A stretch of 45,199 nucleotides of DNA from Actinophytocola sp. (GTDB lineage: Bacteria; Actinomycetota; Actinomycetes; Mycobacteriales; Pseudonocardiaceae), in the NCBI RefSeq assembly GCF_009379765.1, contig NZ_WHTD01000055.1, positions 1-45,199 on the forward strand. The letters run 5' to 3'. The position numbers and the translations under genes were made by a program. A model generated the notes under the pieces. That model saw nothing but the letters and a program-made list of their open reading frames with translations, was not told the DNA's origin and ran no database searches. Shown here piece after piece: positions 15,039 to 23,172 of this stretch (positions within the stretch are counted from its first letter, which is position 1; each line of letters begins with the position of its first letter).

Positions 15039-15851
15039 GTGTCCGTGTTCGCGGCGGAACGACGGCAGCGCATCCTCGAGCTCGTGCGCTCGAGCGGCGC
15101 CATCTCATTGCGGGAGCTGGCTCGCCAGGTGCAGACCTCGGAGGTGACGGTTCGCCGCGATCTTCGGGCCCTCGAGGCACAAGGGCTCCTCGACCGCCGG
15201 CACGGCGGCGCGGTGCTGCCCGGCGGCCTGTCGCACGAGCCGTCGTACTCGGAGAAGTCGCTGGTCGCGGCCGACGCGAAGGCAGCCATCGCCCAGCTCG
15301 CGACCGAGCTCGTGAGCGACGGCGACGCGATCGTCGTCGGCGCCGGGACCACCACCAAGGCCTTCGCCGCGCGACTCACCCGGCACGCGGAGCTGACCGT
15401 CGTCACCAACTCGCTGCTGGTGGCCGAGGGCCTCGCCGGCGCGCGTGGCGTGGACGTCGTGGTCACCGGCGGCTCGCTGCGCGGCTCGATCCACGCGCTC
15501 GTCGGCGGCACCACCGAGCAGGCGCTCGCGACCGTGCAGGGCACCCGCGCGTTCATCTCCGGCAACGGGCTGACCGCCGCCCGCGGACTGTCCACGCCGA
15601 ACCTCGCGGTGGCCGGCGTCGACCGGGCGCTCGCGGCGGCGGCCGACGAGGTCGTCGTGCTCGCCGACCACACCAAGATCGGCACCGAGGCGCTCCTGCA
15701 GACCGTCGCCGCCGAGGACATCCAGCACCTGGTCACCGACGACCAGGCCGATCCCGGCGAGCTGGACGCGCTGCGCGAGCTCGGCATCCAGGTGCACGTG
15801 GCCGGTGTGCCGGCCGCGCCGCGGCCCCGGGCCGCCCGCAAGTCCGGCTGA
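15039..15851 (+). CDS. DeoR-family transcriptional regulator
   Basis: This 270-residue regulator of sugar metabolism has a DeoR helix-turn-helix at about residues 5-60 (ISLRELARQVQTSEVTVRRDLRALEAQGLL). A sugar-phosphate-isomerase-like sensor domain follows, with DAIVVGAGTTTKAFA and the late VVVLADHTKIG. GTG 15039 lies eight bases after GGTGGGGG; GTG 15045 is also possible. A perfect TGTTCGA inverted repeat lies 26 bp past its stop, in front of the importer operon. The natural model is repression of importer and glycosidase genes relieved by a phosphorylated sugar. Confidence 0.9.
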   Translation: MSVFAAERRQRILELVRSSGAISLRELARQVQTSEVTVRRDLRALEAQGLLDRRHGGAVLPGGLSHEPSYSEKSLVAADAKAAIAQLATELVSDGDAIVVGAGTTTKAFAARLTRHAELTVVTNSLLVAEGLAGARGVDVVVTGGSLRGSIHALVGGTTEQALATVQGTRAFISGNGLTAARGLSTPNLAVAGVDRALAAAADEVVVLADHTKIGTEALLQTVAAEDIQHLVTDDQADPGELDALRELGIQVHVAGVPAAPRPRAARKSG

Positions 15852-15877
15852 TCCGGACTTCGTTCACCCGCTGAATT

Positions 15878-15898
15878 TGTTCGACCTCTGATCGAACA
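15878..15898. promoter_or_regulatory. Putative DeoR operator
   Basis: TGTTCGA and TCGAACA form perfect 7-bp arms around a 7-bp spacer. The site is 22 bp upstream of a consensus TTGACA box and directly follows the deoR gene, which makes DeoR the likely ligand. Confidence 0.7.
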
Positions 15899-15920
15899 TG
15901 TGGGAAAATCGCGCGCGGTC

Positions 15921-15972
15921 TTGACAGATAAGTTTCGGTTGTGACTGAATTTGATCGGCGAGGTCGCCGATC
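15921..15972 (+). promoter_or_regulatory. Likely promoter and leader hairpin of the ribose-type importer operon
   Basis: TTGACA at 15921-15926 is a consensus -35. The -10 region is less clear, with CTGAAT or ACTGAA at 17-18 bp spacing after a TGTG-like extension. An 8-bp perfect stem (GATCGGCG / CGCCGATC) with a 4-nt loop follows at 15953-15972, within the expected leader and 25 nt before AGGAG. Confidence 0.45.
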
Positions 15973-16008
15973 CGGCTGCGACCTCCGTGATCGGCCAGGA
16001 GTGAGCCA

Positions 16009-17094
16009 ATGGCGGCCTTCCATTCCCTTCGCCCCGTCCGCCTCGCCGGCGCCGCCGCCCTGTGCGCGGCGCTCGCGCTGAGCGCCTGTACCAAGTCCGA
16101 GGACTCCGGCGGCGGCGACTCGACGCCGGGCACCGGCGGCCAGCAGGTGGCGGAGACCCCGAGTGGTGAGGGCCCCACCTGCACGCTCGACCAGTACGGC
16201 GCCATCAAGATCGACCTGGCGAGCGCGATCGTCGGCTTCTCCCAGTCGGAGAAGGAAGCCAACCCGTTCCGGATCGCCGAGACGCAGTCGATCAAGGACG
16301 AGGCGGCCAAGGTCGGCGTGAAGCAACTGCTCACGACCAACGCGAACTCCCAGCTGAGCAAGCAGATCTCCGACATCCAGGACATGATCAACAAGGGTGC
16401 GCAGGCACTGATCGTCGCGCCGCTGAACTCCGACGGCCTGGAGCCGGCGCTGGACGCCGCGCGGGCCAAGAACATCCCGGTGCTCACGATCGACCGCAAG
16501 GTCAACTCCGAGCCGTGCAAGGACTACGTGGCCTTCCTCGGCTCGAACTTCGTCGAGCAGGGCAAGCGGGCCGCGCAGGAGATGGCGAAGGCGCTGGACA
16601 ACAAGGGCAAGGTCGCGATCCTGCTCGGCGCGTCCGGCAACAACGTGACCACCGACCGCACCAAGGGCTTCGTCGACGAGATGGCCGACATCGCGCCGGA
16701 CATCGAGATCGTGGCGCAGCAGACCGGCGAGTTCGCCCGGGACAAGGGCCAGCAGGTGATGGAGCAGATCATCCAGGCCCAGCCCGACATCAACGGCGTG
16801 TACGCGGAGAACGACGAGATGGCGCTCGGCGCGCTGGTCGCGTTGACGAGCGCGGGCAAGGCCCCGGGCACCGACGTGCAGGTCGTGTCGATCGACGGCA
16901 CCCGCAACGCCGTGCAGAAGATCGTCGACGGCGAGATGTACGCGGTGGTCGAGTCGAACCCGCGGTTCGGCCCGCTGGCCTTCGAGACGCTGCAGACGTT
17001 CCTGTCCGGCGCGCCGGTGTCCCAGGACGTCGTGATCAGCGACAAGCTGTACGGCCAGAACAACGCCGGCGGCGAGGTCGCGAACGCGTACTGA
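16009..17094 (+). CDS. Sugar-binding lipoprotein of a ribose/galactose-type (CUT2) ABC importer
   Basis: This 361-residue lipoprotein has a signal peptide and lipobox LSAC with cysteine 27. The mature protein is a periplasmic-binding-protein type 1 fold. Typical segments are SQSEKEANPFRIAETQS in the first strand-helix, LIVAPLNSDGLEPALDAARAKNIPVLTIDR at the hinge, and DINGVYAENDEMALGALVAL. AGGAG lies seven bases before the ATG. It is followed by the double ATPase and two permeases, as in rbs/mgl/xyl operons. The sugar cannot be named; the downstream secreted glycosidases suggest a mono- or disaccharide from a plant or microbial polysaccharide. Confidence 0.92.
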   Translation: MAAFHSLRPVRLAGAAALCAALALSACTKSEDSGGGDSTPGTGGQQVAETPSGEGPTCTLDQYGAIKIDLASAIVGFSQSEKEANPFRIAETQSIKDEAAKVGVKQLLTTNANSQLSKQISDIQDMINKGAQALIVAPLNSDGLEPALDAARAKNIPVLTIDRKVNSEPCKDYVAFLGSNFVEQGKRAAQEMAKALDNKGKVAILLGASGNNVTTDRTKGFVDEMADIAPDIEIVAQQTGEFARDKGQQVMEQIIQAQPDINGVYAENDEMALGALVALTSAGKAPGTDVQVVSIDGTRNAVQKIVDGEMYAVVESNPRFGPLAFETLQTFLSGAPVSQDVVISDKLYGQNNAGGEVANAY

Positions 17095-17115
17095 CGGCCG
17101 GGACGGCACGAGCCC

Positions 17116-18660
17116 ATGGAAGACAGCACGGTAGCCAGCGGCACGGCGGTGCTCACCGCCACCGCGATCGGCAAGCGGTTCCCCGGAGTCGTCGCGCTGT
17201 CCGATGTGGATCTGGCGCTGCACGCCGGTGAGGTGCACGCCCTGGTCGGGGAGAACGGCGCTGGGAAGTCGACCCTGATCAAGGTGCTCACCGGGGTGTA
17301 CGCGCCGGACGACGGCTCGCTGACCTACCAGGGCACACCGGTCCACTTCGGCAACAACCCGTCACACGCGCAGGCGGCCGGCATCAGCACGGTGTACCAG
17401 GAGGTCAACCTGGTGCCGCTGCAGTCGGTGGCGAGCAACCTGTACCTCGGCCGCGAGCCACGGACCAGGTTCGGGCTGGTCGACTTCCGGGCGATGAACC
17501 GGGCGGCGCGGACCCTGCTCGACTCCTACGGCGTGCGGGTCGACGTCACCCGGCCGCTGCGCACGCTCGGCATGGGCGTGCAGCAGATGGTCGCGGTGGC
17601 GCGGGCGGCCGATACCAAGGCCCGCGTGGTGATCCTCGACGAGCCGACGTCCTCGCTGGAGCCGCGCGAGGTCGACACGCTGTTCGCGATCATCGAGCGG
17701 CTGCGGGCGGACGGCGTCGCGGTGCTCTACGTGAGCCACCGGCTCGACGAGCTGTACCGGATCTGCGACCGGGTCACCGTCCTGCGCGACGGCCGGCTCG
17801 TGCACACCGGGCCGCTGACCGACCTGCCGCGGCTGCGGCTCGTGGCCATGATGCTCGGCCGCGACCTGGAGGAGGTTCGCCGCGAGGGCGCCACCAAGTT
17901 CGACGGCGAGCACACCGCGGCCGAGACCGAGCCGGTGCTCGACGCCACCGGGCTCACCGCCAAGCACCGGCTCGACGGCGTGGACGTCACCGTCCGGCCC
18001 GGCGAGATCGTCGGGCTCGGCGGGCTGCTCGGCGCGGGCCGCAGCGAGACCGCGATGGCGATCGCCGGCGCGCTGCCGCTGGACTCCGGCGTGGTCTCGG
18101 TGGCCGGCAAGCGGTTGCGCACCGGCTCGGTGGCCGCGGCGATGCGGGCCGGCGTCGTGATGCTGCCCGAGGACCGCAAGGCCGACGGCATCCTGCCGGA
18201 GCTCTCGGTGCGGGAGAACATCGTGCTGGCCGCGCTCCCCCGGCTGTCCGCGGCCGGGCTGGTGTCGCGCCGCCGCCAGGACTCCATCGTGGACACGTTC
18301 ATGCGCCGGCTGCGGATCAAGGCGGCGAGCCCGGACCAGCGGGTCGGCGAGCTCTCCGGCGGCAACCAGCAGAAGGTGCTGCTCGCGCGCCTGCTGTGCA
18401 CCCGGCCCAAGGTGCTGCTGCTCGACGAGCCGACCCGCGGCATCGACGTGGGCGCCAAGGCCGAGGTCCAGGCGCTGGTCGACGAGCTGGCCGCGGACGG
18501 CCTCGGCGTCGTGCTGATCTCCTCGGAGTTCGACGAGGTCGTCGAGGGTTCGGACGCGATCGTGGTGCTGCGCGAGGGAAAGGTCGTCACCCGCCTGGAG
18601 GGCGACGAGGTCAACGAGGCCGCCCTCCTGGCCGCGCTGGCGGAGGATGCCGATGGATAG
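17116..18660 (+). CDS. Sugar ABC importer double ATP-binding protein (RbsA/MglA type)
   Basis: This 514-residue cytoplasmic ATPase has two tandem nucleotide-binding domains. The first has Walker A GENGAGKST (about residue 45) and Walker B VILDEPTSSLEP, but its signature region reads LGMGVQQ. The second domain, from about residue 275, has a degenerate P-loop GLLGAGRSE. It retains the full signature LSGGNQQK and Walker B LLLDEPTRGIDVGAKAE. The asymmetry is normal for CUT2 transporters. The 3' end overlaps the first permease start. Confidence 0.93.
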   Translation: MEDSTVASGTAVLTATAIGKRFPGVVALSDVDLALHAGEVHALVGENGAGKSTLIKVLTGVYAPDDGSLTYQGTPVHFGNNPSHAQAAGISTVYQEVNLVPLQSVASNLYLGREPRTRFGLVDFRAMNRAARTLLDSYGVRVDVTRPLRTLGMGVQQMVAVARAADTKARVVILDEPTSSLEPREVDTLFAIIERLRADGVAVLYVSHRLDELYRICDRVTVLRDGRLVHTGPLTDLPRLRLVAMMLGRDLEEVRREGATKFDGEHTAAETEPVLDATGLTAKHRLDGVDVTVRPGEIVGLGGLLGAGRSETAMAIAGALPLDSGVVSVAGKRLRTGSVAAAMRAGVVMLPEDRKADGILPELSVRENIVLAALPRLSAAGLVSRRRQDSIVDTFMRRLRIKAASPDQRVGELSGGNQQKVLLARLLCTRPKVLLLDEPTRGIDVGAKAEVQALVDELAADGLGVVLISSEFDEVVEGSDAIVVLREGKVVTRLEGDEVNEAALLAALAEDADG

Positions 18661-19615
18661 CACCGTCACCGCCCCGCGCCGCACCACCGGCACCCGGGCT
18701 TGGTTGCGGGACAACGGGGTCTACGCCGCGATCGCCGTGCTCGTCGCGTACAACCTCGCGTTCACCACCAACTTCGCCACCGTCGCGAACCTGAACACCC
18801 AGCTCGTTCAGGTCGCGCCGGTGCTGATCGTCGCGCTCGGCATGGCCATGGTGATCGGCACCGAGGGCGTGGACCTGTCGGTCGGCTCAGTGATGGCGAT
18901 CGCCGCCGCGATCCTGCCGCTCTACCTGGGCTACGGGATCCTGCCGGCGGTCGGGCTCGCACTGGTGGCGGGTGCGTTGTGCGGCCTGCTCAACGGCACC
19001 CTCGTCGCGGTCGTCGGCATCCAGCCGATCGTCGCGACGCTCGCGCTGCTGGTCGGCGGCCGCGGCCTCGCGCTCGTGTTCGCGGACGGCCAGCTCAAGG
19101 ACATCCGCAACGCGGAGCTGCTCGACCTCGGGTCGGCCAAGGTGCTCGGCATCCCGGTCGTCGTGTGGATCGCGGCGCTGCTTGCCGCACTGGGGTGGCT
19201 CCTGGTGCGGTACACGACGTTCGGCCGGCAGCTGGTCGCGGTCGGCGGCAACAGGTCGGCGAGCGCGCTGGCGGGTCTGCCGGTGCGCCGGGTGCTGATG
19301 ATCACCTACGTGCTGAGCGGCGTGCTGGCCGCGATCGCCGGGATCGTCGCCACCGCCCGGCTCACCGCGTCCGACCCGTCCGCGATCGGCAACCTGTACG
19401 AGCTGTCCGCGATCACCGCGGTCGTGGTCGGCGGCACGCCGCTGTCCGGCGGCCGGGTGCGCATCCTCGGCACGGTCGCGGGCGCGCTGCTGATGCAGAT
19501 GATCACCGCGACGCTCATCAAGCACAACCTGCCGGACTCCACCGCCCAGATCGTCCAGGCGGCGATCATCGTGGTCGCGGTGTACCTGCAACGGACCCGG
19601 GCAGGTGGCCGGTGA
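18653..19615 (+). CDS. CUT2 sugar ABC importer permease 1 (RbsC-like)
   Basis: This 320-residue membrane protein has about eight to ten hydrophobic segments. The family hallmarks GTEGVDLSVGSVMAIAA (about residue 68) and ITAVVVGGTPLSGGRVRILGTVAGALL (near 260) are present. I chose the ATG at 18653, six bases after GGAGG; the ATG at 18647 directly abuts that site. The start overlaps the ATPase stop by eight bases. The GTGA overlap at its 3' end couples it to a second, distinct permease. Confidence 0.9.
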   Translation: MDSTVTAPRRTTGTRAWLRDNGVYAAIAVLVAYNLAFTTNFATVANLNTQLVQVAPVLIVALGMAMVIGTEGVDLSVGSVMAIAAAILPLYLGYGILPAVGLALVAGALCGLLNGTLVAVVGIQPIVATLALLVGGRGLALVFADGQLKDIRNAELLDLGSAKVLGIPVVVWIAALLAALGWLLVRYTTFGRQLVAVGGNRSASALAGLPVRRVLMITYVLSGVLAAIAGIVATARLTASDPSAIGNLYELSAITAVVVGGTPLSGGRVRILGTVAGALLMQMITATLIKHNLPDSTAQIVQAAIIVVAVYLQRTRAGGR

Positions 19616-20634
19616 CCGCGACCGAGCAGGCACGCACGACCGACGACTCGCCGGCCGCGGCCGAGATGACCCGCAAGGAGTGGCTGGCCGGGCTGGTGCA
19701 GCGCCGCGGCTCGGTCGTCGTGCTCGCGCTGCTGGCGGTGGTCGCGTCGTTCTCCTTCGACGCGTTCGCCACCCTCGGCAACGCGCAGAACGTCACGATC
19801 CAGAGCGCGTTCCTCGCGATCGTCGCGCTCGGCATGACGTTGGTGATCATCTCCGGCGGCATCGACCTGTCCGTCGGCTCGGTCTACGCGCTCGGCGGAG
19901 TCCTTGCCGCGTACGGGAACCAGTGGGGCGGCATCGTCGGACTCCTGCTGCCGCTGGTGGTGTGCGGCGCGATCGGGCTGCTGAACGGTTTCCTCGTGGC
20001 ATACGGGCGGCTGGCGCCGTTCATCGTCACGCTCGCCACCCTGCTCGGCGCGCGCGGGTTGCTGCTGGCGATCACCGACGAGGGCGCGACGACCCGGCTG
20101 ATGCCGCGCGAGGACTGGCTCACCCGGCTCGGTCAGGGCACGTTCCTGGGCTTCGGCATCCCGGTGTGGATCACCGTCGTGCTGTTCGCGGTGGGCGTGG
20201 TCGTGTTGCAGCGCACCAGGTTCGGCCATTCGGTCTTCGCGATCGGCGGCAGCCGGGAGGCGGCCACGCTGATGGGCCTGCCGGTCGCGCGCAACACGAT
20301 GCTGCTCTACGTCGGCAGCGGGATCACCGCGGGCCTGGCCGGCGCGCTGGCCGCGGCCTACTCGGCGTCGGGCGTGACGATCGTGGGCGAGGGCCTCGAG
20401 TTGGAGGCGATCGCGGCGGTCGTGATCGGCGGGACGCTGCTCACCGGCGGCGCCGGCACGGTCGGCGGGACGCTCGCCGGCGTGCTGCTGCTGCGCGTCA
20501 TCCAGAACGTGATCAACCAGATCGGCACGCTGTCCACTCACCTGCAGTCCGTGGTGAGCGGCGCGTTCCTGGCCGTCGTGGTCGCCGTCCAGGCCTATCT
20601 GAGCCGCGCCTACCTACGTGGTGGGAGGCGGTAG
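19612..20634 (+). CDS. CUT2 sugar ABC importer permease 2 (RbsC-like)
   Basis: This 340-residue permease is paralogous to the preceding one. It shows ISGGIDLSVGSVYALGG (about residue 82) and AIAAVVIGGTLLTGGAGTVGGTLAGVLL. It starts at a GTG overlapping the previous stop (GTGA). Two different permease genes with one ATPase and one binding protein suggest a heterodimeric channel rather than the usual homodimer. The N-terminal 30 residues are charged and cytoplasmic. Confidence 0.9.
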   Translation: MTATEQARTTDDSPAAAEMTRKEWLAGLVQRRGSVVVLALLAVVASFSFDAFATLGNAQNVTIQSAFLAIVALGMTLVIISGGIDLSVGSVYALGGVLAAYGNQWGGIVGLLLPLVVCGAIGLLNGFLVAYGRLAPFIVTLATLLGARGLLLAITDEGATTRLMPREDWLTRLGQGTFLGFGIPVWITVVLFAVGVVVLQRTRFGHSVFAIGGSREAATLMGLPVARNTMLLYVGSGITAGLAGALAAAYSASGVTIVGEGLELEAIAAVVIGGTLLTGGAGTVGGTLAGVLLLRVIQNVINQIGTLSTHLQSVVSGAFLAVVVAVQAYLSRAYLRGGRR

Positions 20635-20673
20635 CGGCCCGTTCCACCCAACCGGAGGAGGTCGATCCCTGCC

Positions 20674-23169
20674 ATGAGGACCCCCGTTCGACGAAGAGTG
20701 CTCGGTGCGCTCGCGGCTACTGTCACCACCGTGGCACTGATACCCGCGATGGCCGCGCCCGCGACCGCGGACCAGGTGTGGCAGCCAGGCACGCCGCCGC
20801 TGTCCACGCCGTGGACCGACCAGGTGGGACCGGACAACGCCTTACCGGAGTACCCCAGGCCGCAGCTGACCCGCGACCGCTGGCAGAACCTCAACGGAGT
20901 CTGGGAGTTCGCCGCGGCCGGCTCGCTGGGCACGCCACCGGTGGGCGAGACGCTCGGCGAGCGGGTCCTGGTGCCCTACCCGATCGAGTCGGCACTGTCC
21001 GGGATCCAGCGCAGCGAGGACCGGATGTGGTACCGCCGCACGTTCGAGGTGCCGTCCCGCTGGCGCGGCGACCGGCTGATGCTCAACTTCGGCGCGGTCG
21101 ACTACGAGGCCAAGGTCTGGGTCAACGGGAAGCTCGTCGCCGCGCACCAGGGCGGCTACGACAAGTTCAGCGCGGACATCACCGACGCACTGACCAAGCG
21201 CGGCCCGCAGGAGGTCATCGTCGGCGTCGAGGACCTCACCGACGCGACCTGGCAGCCCGTGGGCAAGCAACGCCGCACGCCCGACCGCGGCATCTTCTAC
21301 ACCGGCAGTTCGGGCATCTGGCAGACGGTGTGGCTGGAACCCGTGGCGCCCAAGCACATCACCCAGCTCGACATGACCCCGCACGTGACCGACGGCGGCC
21401 TGGCGCTGACCGCCCGCACCTCGGGCGGGTCCGCCACGGTCGAGGCCGTCGCCTACGACGGGCGGCGTGAGGTCGGCCGGGTGCGCGGGCCGGCGAACAG
21501 CGAGCTGCGGCTGCCGGTGCCGCACGCCACGCTGTGGTCCCCGGAGTCACCGTTCCTGTACAACCTGAAGGTCACGCTGCTCGACGGTCGCAAGAAGACG
21601 GTCGACAACGTGGGCTCGTACTTCGGCATGCGCGAGATCGGCATGAAGCCGGGTGCGGACGGCAAGCTGCGGATGACGCTGAACGGCGAGATCCTCTTCC
21701 AGATGGCCACCCTGGACCAGGGGTTCTGGCCCGACGGCATCCACACCGCGCCCACCGACGAGGCGCTGCGGTTCGACCTCGAGCAGCACAAGGTGATGGG
21801 CTTCAACGCGGTGCGCAAGCACATCAAGGTCGAGCCGGACCGGTGGTTCTACCACGCCGACCAGCTGGGCCTGTTGGTGTGGCAGGACATGCCGGCGATG
21901 AAGACGTCGAACGAGCTCCCGCCGAAGTACGCGCAGACCCAGTTCGAGGCCGAGCTGCACACGATGGTGGACCAGCACAAGAGCTGGACGTCCGTGGTGG
22001 CCTGGGTGCCGTTCAACGAGGGCTGGGGCGAGTGGGACCGCGGGGCCACCGGGCGCATCGCCGACGAGGTCAAGGCGCAGGACCCGAGCCGGCTCGTGAA
22101 CGCGCACAGCGGGGTGAACTGCTGTGCCTCCAAGGGTGACTCCGGCCGCGGCGACATGATCGACCACCACGCCTACACCGGGCCCGCCCAACCGGTGCCG
22201 GACGCGCGCCGGGTGTCGGTGGACGGCGAGCACGGCGGCTTCGGCCTGGAGGTCGAGGACCACATGTGGTTCGGCGAAGGCCACGCGTACGAGATGACGC
22301 CCGACTCGGAGACGCTCACCCGCCGGTACGTCGAGAACCAGCGCGACGTGCTCGCCTCCGCGCAGAGCTGCGGGATCTCCGCGGCGATCTACACCCAGAT
22401 CACCGACGTGGAGCACGAGGTCAACGGCTTCTTCACCTACGACCGGCAGGTGGAGAAGATGGACTTCGCGCAGGTGCGGGCGGTCAACGAGGAGATCATC
22501 GCGGGCGCCGACGGCTCCGGGGACAGCGCGGAGCCGCCCCCGCCCGGCACGCCCGGCGAGGACGGCATCCACTACTACCCGTTCAGCGAGGGCTCCGGCA
22601 CGACGACCGCCGACGAGGTGGGCGACGCGGACGGCACCCTGGTCAACGGTCCCACGTGGACAGAGGGGCACGACGGCCAGGCGCTGCAGTTCGCCGGAAC
22701 GGCCCATGTGGACACCGGGACCCCGCTGCTGGACACCACGGGCAACTACTCGGTCGCCGCGTGGGTGAAGCTCGACAGCCTCGGTGGGTTCGCCACCGCG
22801 GTGAGCCAGGACGGCACCGCGGACAGCGGGTTCTTCCTGCAGTACTCGGGTGCGGACAACCGGTTCGCGTTCAGCTTCGTCGGCGTGCGCGCGCTCGCAC
22901 CCGCCGCGCCGGAGACCGGACGCTGGTACCACCTGGTCGGCGTCCGGGACGTGGTGTCGGGGACGATCAAGCTCTACGTGGACGGTCAGCCGGCCGGCCA
23001 GCAGACCGCGTGCGTCGGCAGTGACGCGACGGGGAACACGGTGATCGGGCGGGCCAAGTTCGGCGGCAACCCGGTGGACTACTGGCGCGGCGCGATCGAC
23101 CAGGTCCACGTGTACGACCGGGCGCTGCCCGACGCCGAGGTGGCCTCGCTGTACCAGTCCGGGCGGTAG
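20674..23169 (+). CDS. Secreted GH2 glycoside hydrolase (beta-galactosidase/glucuronidase-like) with LamG domain
   Basis: This 831-residue exported enzyme starts with a signal peptide (MRTPVRRRVLGALAATV, cleavage near ATADQ). The GH2 sugar-binding domain (about 45-215), immunoglobulin-like domain (about 220-325) and TIM barrel (about 330-600) follow in order. The acid/base glutamate is E449 in WVPFNEGWGEWD, and the likely nucleophile is E519 in DGEHGGFG. A Pro/Gly linker at about 615-628 leads into a LamG domain (about 630-831). GGAGGAGG precedes the start. Position at the end of the importer operon implies that it releases the imported sugar outside the cell. The bond specificity is not certain. 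Confidence 0.92.
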   Translation: MRTPVRRRVLGALAATVTTVALIPAMAAPATADQVWQPGTPPLSTPWTDQVGPDNALPEYPRPQLTRDRWQNLNGVWEFAAAGSLGTPPVGETLGERVLVPYPIESALSGIQRSEDRMWYRRTFEVPSRWRGDRLMLNFGAVDYEAKVWVNGKLVAAHQGGYDKFSADITDALTKRGPQEVIVGVEDLTDATWQPVGKQRRTPDRGIFYTGSSGIWQTVWLEPVAPKHITQLDMTPHVTDGGLALTARTSGGSATVEAVAYDGRREVGRVRGPANSELRLPVPHATLWSPESPFLYNLKVTLLDGRKKTVDNVGSYFGMREIGMKPGADGKLRMTLNGEILFQMATLDQGFWPDGIHTAPTDEALRFDLEQHKVMGFNAVRKHIKVEPDRWFYHADQLGLLVWQDMPAMKTSNELPPKYAQTQFEAELHTMVDQHKSWTSVVAWVPFNEGWGEWDRGATGRIADEVKAQDPSRLVNAHSGVNCCASKGDSGRGDMIDHHAYTGPAQPVPDARRVSVDGEHGGFGLEVEDHMWFGEGHAYEMTPDSETLTRRYVENQRDVLASAQSCGISAAIYTQITDVEHEVNGFFTYDRQVEKMDFAQVRAVNEEIIAGADGSGDSAEPPPPGTPGEDGIHYYPFSEGSGTTTADEVGDADGTLVNGPTWTEGHDGQALQFAGTAHVDTGTPLLDTTGNYSVAAWVKLDSLGGFATAVSQDGTADSGFFLQYSGADNRFAFSFVGVRALAPAAPETGRWYHLVGVRDVVSGTIKLYVDGQPAGQQTACVGSDATGNTVIGRAKFGGNPVDYWRGAIDQVHVYDRALPDAEVASLYQSGR

Positions 23170-23172
23170 GCC

